Shown here piece by piece: positions 44,268 to 46,372 of a stretch of DNA of 46,372 nt; position 1 is the first letter of the stretch; each line of letters begins with the position of its first letter. The notes beneath the pieces were generated by a model that saw only the letters and a program-made list of their open reading frames with translations, was not told the origin of the DNA and searched no databases. Position numbers and translations under genes: made by a program. This DNA comes from Ottowia flava (GTDB lineage: Bacteria > Pseudomonadota > Gammaproteobacteria > Burkholderiales > Burkholderiaceae_C), in NCBI RefSeq assembly GCF_008017535.1, contig NZ_VRUA01000025.1, positions 1 through 46,372 on the forward strand. Direction: 5' to 3'.

Positions 44268-44957
44268 ATGTTGATTCATCTCAAGAATGTCCTGACGCCC
44301 GAAGAACTGGCACACGGACGCGCCCTGTTGATGGGCCCCGATGCGCCCTGGACCGACGGCCGCCGCAGCGCCGGCGCGCAGGCCGTGCAGCAGAAGCTGA
44401 ACGAGCAGTTGGCGCAGGACAGCGATGTGGCCGCGCAGATGCGCCAGTTGGTCCTGGGCGCGGTGCGGCGCGACGCCCTGCTGTTCTCGGCCGCGCTGCC
44501 GCGCAAATTCTTCAACCCGCTGTTCAACCGCTACAGCGGGCAAAGCAACCACTACGGCAACCACGTGGACGGTGCAGTGCTGCATTCGCGGGCCGACGAC
44601 AGCTGGGTGCGCACCGACGTGTCGTGCACGCTGTTCTTCAGCCAGCCGGACGAGTACGACGGCGGCGAGCTGGTGGTGCAGGACACCTACGGCGAGCAGC
44701 GCGTCAAGCTGGCTGCCGGCGACGCGGTGCTCTACCCCGGCACCAGCCTGCACCAGGTCACCCCCGTCACGCGCGGTGCCCGTATCGCCAGTTTCTTCTG
44801 GATCGAAAGCATGGTGCGCAGCGACGAGCAGCGCCGCCTGCTGTTCGACATGGACATGGCCCTGCTCGCCCTGCGCCAGCGCGACGGCGAAAGCGCCGAA
44901 GCCACACGCCTGACCGGGACGTACCACAATCTGCTGCGGATGTGGGGCAGCACCTGA
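44268..44957 (+). CDS. piuC: PiuC-type Fe(II)/2-oxoglutarate-dependent hydroxylase
   Basis: A 229-aa PKHD-type dioxygenase. The iron ligands are the HxD of [10 protein letters not shown] (about 98-100) and the distal His of [20 protein letters not shown], whose Arg binds 2-oxoglutarate. Such genes regularly follow Fiu/PiuA-type siderophore receptors and are iron-repressed. Their substrate is not well established. The C-terminus ([20 protein letters not shown], then TYHNLLRMW) is typical. It probably shares the Fur-controlled transcript of the receptor. Confidence 0.94.
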   Translation: MLIHLKNVLTPEELAHGRALLMGPDAPWTDGRRSAGAQAVQQKLNEQLAQDSDVAAQMRQLVLGAVRRDALLFSAALPRKFFNPLFNRYSGQSNHYGNHVDGAVLHSRADDSWVRTDVSCTLFFSQPDEYDGGELVVQDTYGEQRVKLAAGDAVLYPGTSLHQVTPVTRGARIASFFWIESMVRSDEQRRLLFDMDMALLALRQRDGESAEATRLTGTYHNLLRMWGST

Positions 44958-45082
44958 GGCATTCTGTCGCCCTTCTGCGCAGGGATCCGCCAGACGACAC
45001 ATGCACCGCGTCACTGGCAGAGAGTTCGATTGAAATCAATGCCTAAGCCATACAGGGCAAGCGCGACCAGCTATCAAAATTG

Positions 45083-46183
45083 ATGCAAGAGACTGACTTT
45101 CCCGCCTGCTTGGCCGATCTCGCCTCAGCGGCTCGTGCGCGGCTGGACCCCGGCGTCGCCGCGTTCTTTGACGGTGGCGCGGGAGACGAGCGCACGCTGC
45201 GCGCCAACGCCGAGGCCTGGCAAGACATGACCCTGTGGCCGCGCGTGCTCAAGCCCCTGACAGGCGGCCACACCCGCACCACGCTTGCAGGCTGTGAGCT
45301 TGCGCATCCCATCCTCGTGGCACCTGTCGCGTTCCAGCGACTCGCGCACGATCAGGGCGAATGGGCCAGCGCCCTCGCCGCTGCGGCGCAGGGCGCCGGG
45401 TACGTGTTGCCCACGCTGTCGAGCGTGCCGATGGAACGCGTGGCCGAGGCCGTATTGCCGGAGCCGGCGCGCGGCCCGCTGTGGTTTCAGCTGTACTGGC
45501 AGGCCGACCGCGGCGTGATCCGCGCACTGTTGCAGCGCGCTGAAGCCGCGGGCTACGAGGCCATCGTCCTCACCGTCGACGCGCCGGTGCAAGGCATGCG
45601 CGACGCCGAGCGCCGCACCGGATTCCGTCTGCCCGCTGGCATCTCCGCCGTGCACTTGTCGGACGGCGGCCGCGGCACCGAGGCCGCTCACGCTGACGCA
45701 GCCACTTTCTGCGCAGGCGTGGCCGCCAGCGCCCCCACGTGGGACGACGTGCTCTGGCTGCAGGCCCAGACGCGCCTGCCGGTGTGGCTCAAGGGCGTGC
45801 TGCACCCACTTGACGCGCGCCAGGCGCAGTCCCTCGGCGTGGCCGGCCTGATCGTCAGCAACCACGGCGGCCGCACACTCGACACCGCGCCGGCCACCGC
45901 ACAGGCCCTTGCGCGCATCGCCGAGGCGGTTGGCCCAGCGCTGCCTCTCATCGTCGACGGCGGCATCCGCCGCGGCACCGACGTGCTCAAAGCCGTCGCC
46001 CTGGGCGCCCGCGCGGTGATGATCGGCCGGCCGGTCGTTCACGCCTTGGCTGTTGCAGGCCCCGTTGGCGTCGCCCGCCTGGTACGCACCCTGCGCGACG
46101 AACTGGAAATGGCCATGGCGCTCTGCGGCTGTCGCACGCTGGCAGATGCGACCCCGGCGCTGACGTCACTGAAGTCCCCTTGA
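45083..46183 (+). CDS. FMN-dependent alpha-hydroxy-acid dehydrogenase/oxidase
   Basis: A 366-aa TIM-barrel flavoenzyme of the LldD/glycolate-oxidase family. It has PILVAPVAFQRLAHDQGEWA, the FMN-binding FQLYWQADR, AIVLTVDAPVQGMRDAERR and LPVWLKGVLHPLDARQA. The active-site VSNHGGRTLD carries the catalytic His and Arg, followed by LIVDGGIRRGTDVLKAVALG. It oxidises a 2-hydroxy acid to the 2-oxo acid. The substrate (lactate, glycolate, mandelate or other) is not decided by what I see. The ATG at 45083 is one codon after a TTG. Confidence 0.95.
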   Translation: MQETDFPACLADLASAARARLDPGVAAFFDGGAGDERTLRANAEAWQDMTLWPRVLKPLTGGHTRTTLAGCELAHPILVAPVAFQRLAHDQGEWASALAAAAQGAGYVLPTLSSVPMERVAEAVLPEPARGPLWFQLYWQADRGVIRALLQRAEAAGYEAIVLTVDAPVQGMRDAERRTGFRLPAGISAVHLSDGGRGTEAAHADAATFCAGVAASAPTWDDVLWLQAQTRLPVWLKGVLHPLDARQAQSLGVAGLIVSNHGGRTLDTAPATAQALARIAEAVGPALPLIVDGGIRRGTDVLKAVALGARAVMIGRPVVHALAVAGPVGVARLVRTLRDELEMAMALCGCRTLADATPALTSLKSP

Positions 46184-46188
46184 AAACC

Positions 46189-46372
46189 TGAGCCACCCGG
46201 AAGTAGAGAATTCCCCAGACGGAGTCTCTACATGAAGAAATCCAGATTCAGCGAAGCGCAGATAGTCGGCATCCTCAAGGAGGTCGAGATGGGAGCGAGG
46301 GTCGGCGAGACGTGCAGGAAGCACGGAATCAGCGAGCCGACGTACTACAAGTGGAAGAGCCAGTTCTCGGGC
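46189..46372 (+). mobile_element. Left end of an IS3-family element with partial orfA
   Basis: TGAGCCACCCGGAAGTAGAG (from 46189) looks like the terminal inverted repeat of an IS3-family element. It is followed at 46232 by the ATG of orfA, which runs off the window after 47 codons: MKKSRFSEAQIVGILKEVEM, then CRKHGISEPTYYKWKSQF, the helix-turn-helix of IS3-type OrfA. The insertion lies six bases after the dehydrogenase stop. It belongs to the same broad family as the remnant at 40.4-40.9 kb. Confidence 0.85.

Overview
The window is very GC-rich DNA from a betaproteobacterium, most likely a member of the Comamonadaceae. The evidence is a Bug/TctC-type solute receptor next to a class III CoA-transferase and an AcuI-like reductase, the divergent ppsA/ppsR pair, GC-rich codon use, and a dispersed intergenic repeat (core AGCTGCCTGCGCAGGTTG) that I associate with this family. 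No rRNA, tRNA or CRISPR array is seen. Both ends of the window cut through genes.

Left half (1-24.9 kb): a non-flagellar type III secretion (T3SS) locus. A long minus-strand run carries, in transcription order, a lytic transglycosylase, sctV, sctC, sctD, a 98-aa needle-position gene, sctI, sctJ, sctK, sctL, sctN, sctO and sctP (12.7 to 1.0 kb). sctU plus a FliO-like gene run divergently (13.0-14.7 kb). sctQ-R-S-T form a second minus-strand block (20.8-17.9 kb). Between and around these blocks are accessory genes. They are a Pro/Ala-rich YFAG-motif protein with an in-frame stop at codon 27 (left edge), a 398-aa protein with a polymorphic-toxin pre-toxin segment and a restriction-endonuclease-like tip, a tightly coupled 137-aa immunity candidate, a 228-aa protein of unknown function, a 76-aa ORF with its own terminator, and a LysM-GH24 lysozyme-LysM-Cys/His hydrolase without a Sec signal. 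The hydrolase is followed by two small periplasmic proteins and a TraB/GumN protein. A palindrome close to CTGGGAACGATCCCAG lies upstream of five of these units: the YFAG gene, the toxin, the 76-aa ORF, sctQ and the lysozyme. This suggests one regulon. My reading is that this T3SS carries enzymes that act on bacterial targets, with matching self-protection genes.

Middle (25-30 kb): a minus-strand operon of Bug receptor, class III CoA-transferase and AcuI-type reductase, facing a divergent LysR regulator that overlaps a 3-methyladenine DNA glycosylase. A 614-bp gap follows and contains a strong intrinsic terminator.

Right part (30.6-46.4 kb): mostly ordinary chromosomal genes. They include a small hypothetical protein with an ABC exporter, a DUF4212/SSS symporter pair, ppsA and ppsR, a GlcG-like protein and a Bax-inhibitor-1 family protein. 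A decayed IS3-family element follows, then an iron block (bacterioferritin, Fur box, TonB-dependent siderophore receptor, PiuC-type hydroxylase) and an FMN-dependent alpha-hydroxy-acid dehydrogenase. The first 47 codons of an IS3-family orfA lie at the right edge.
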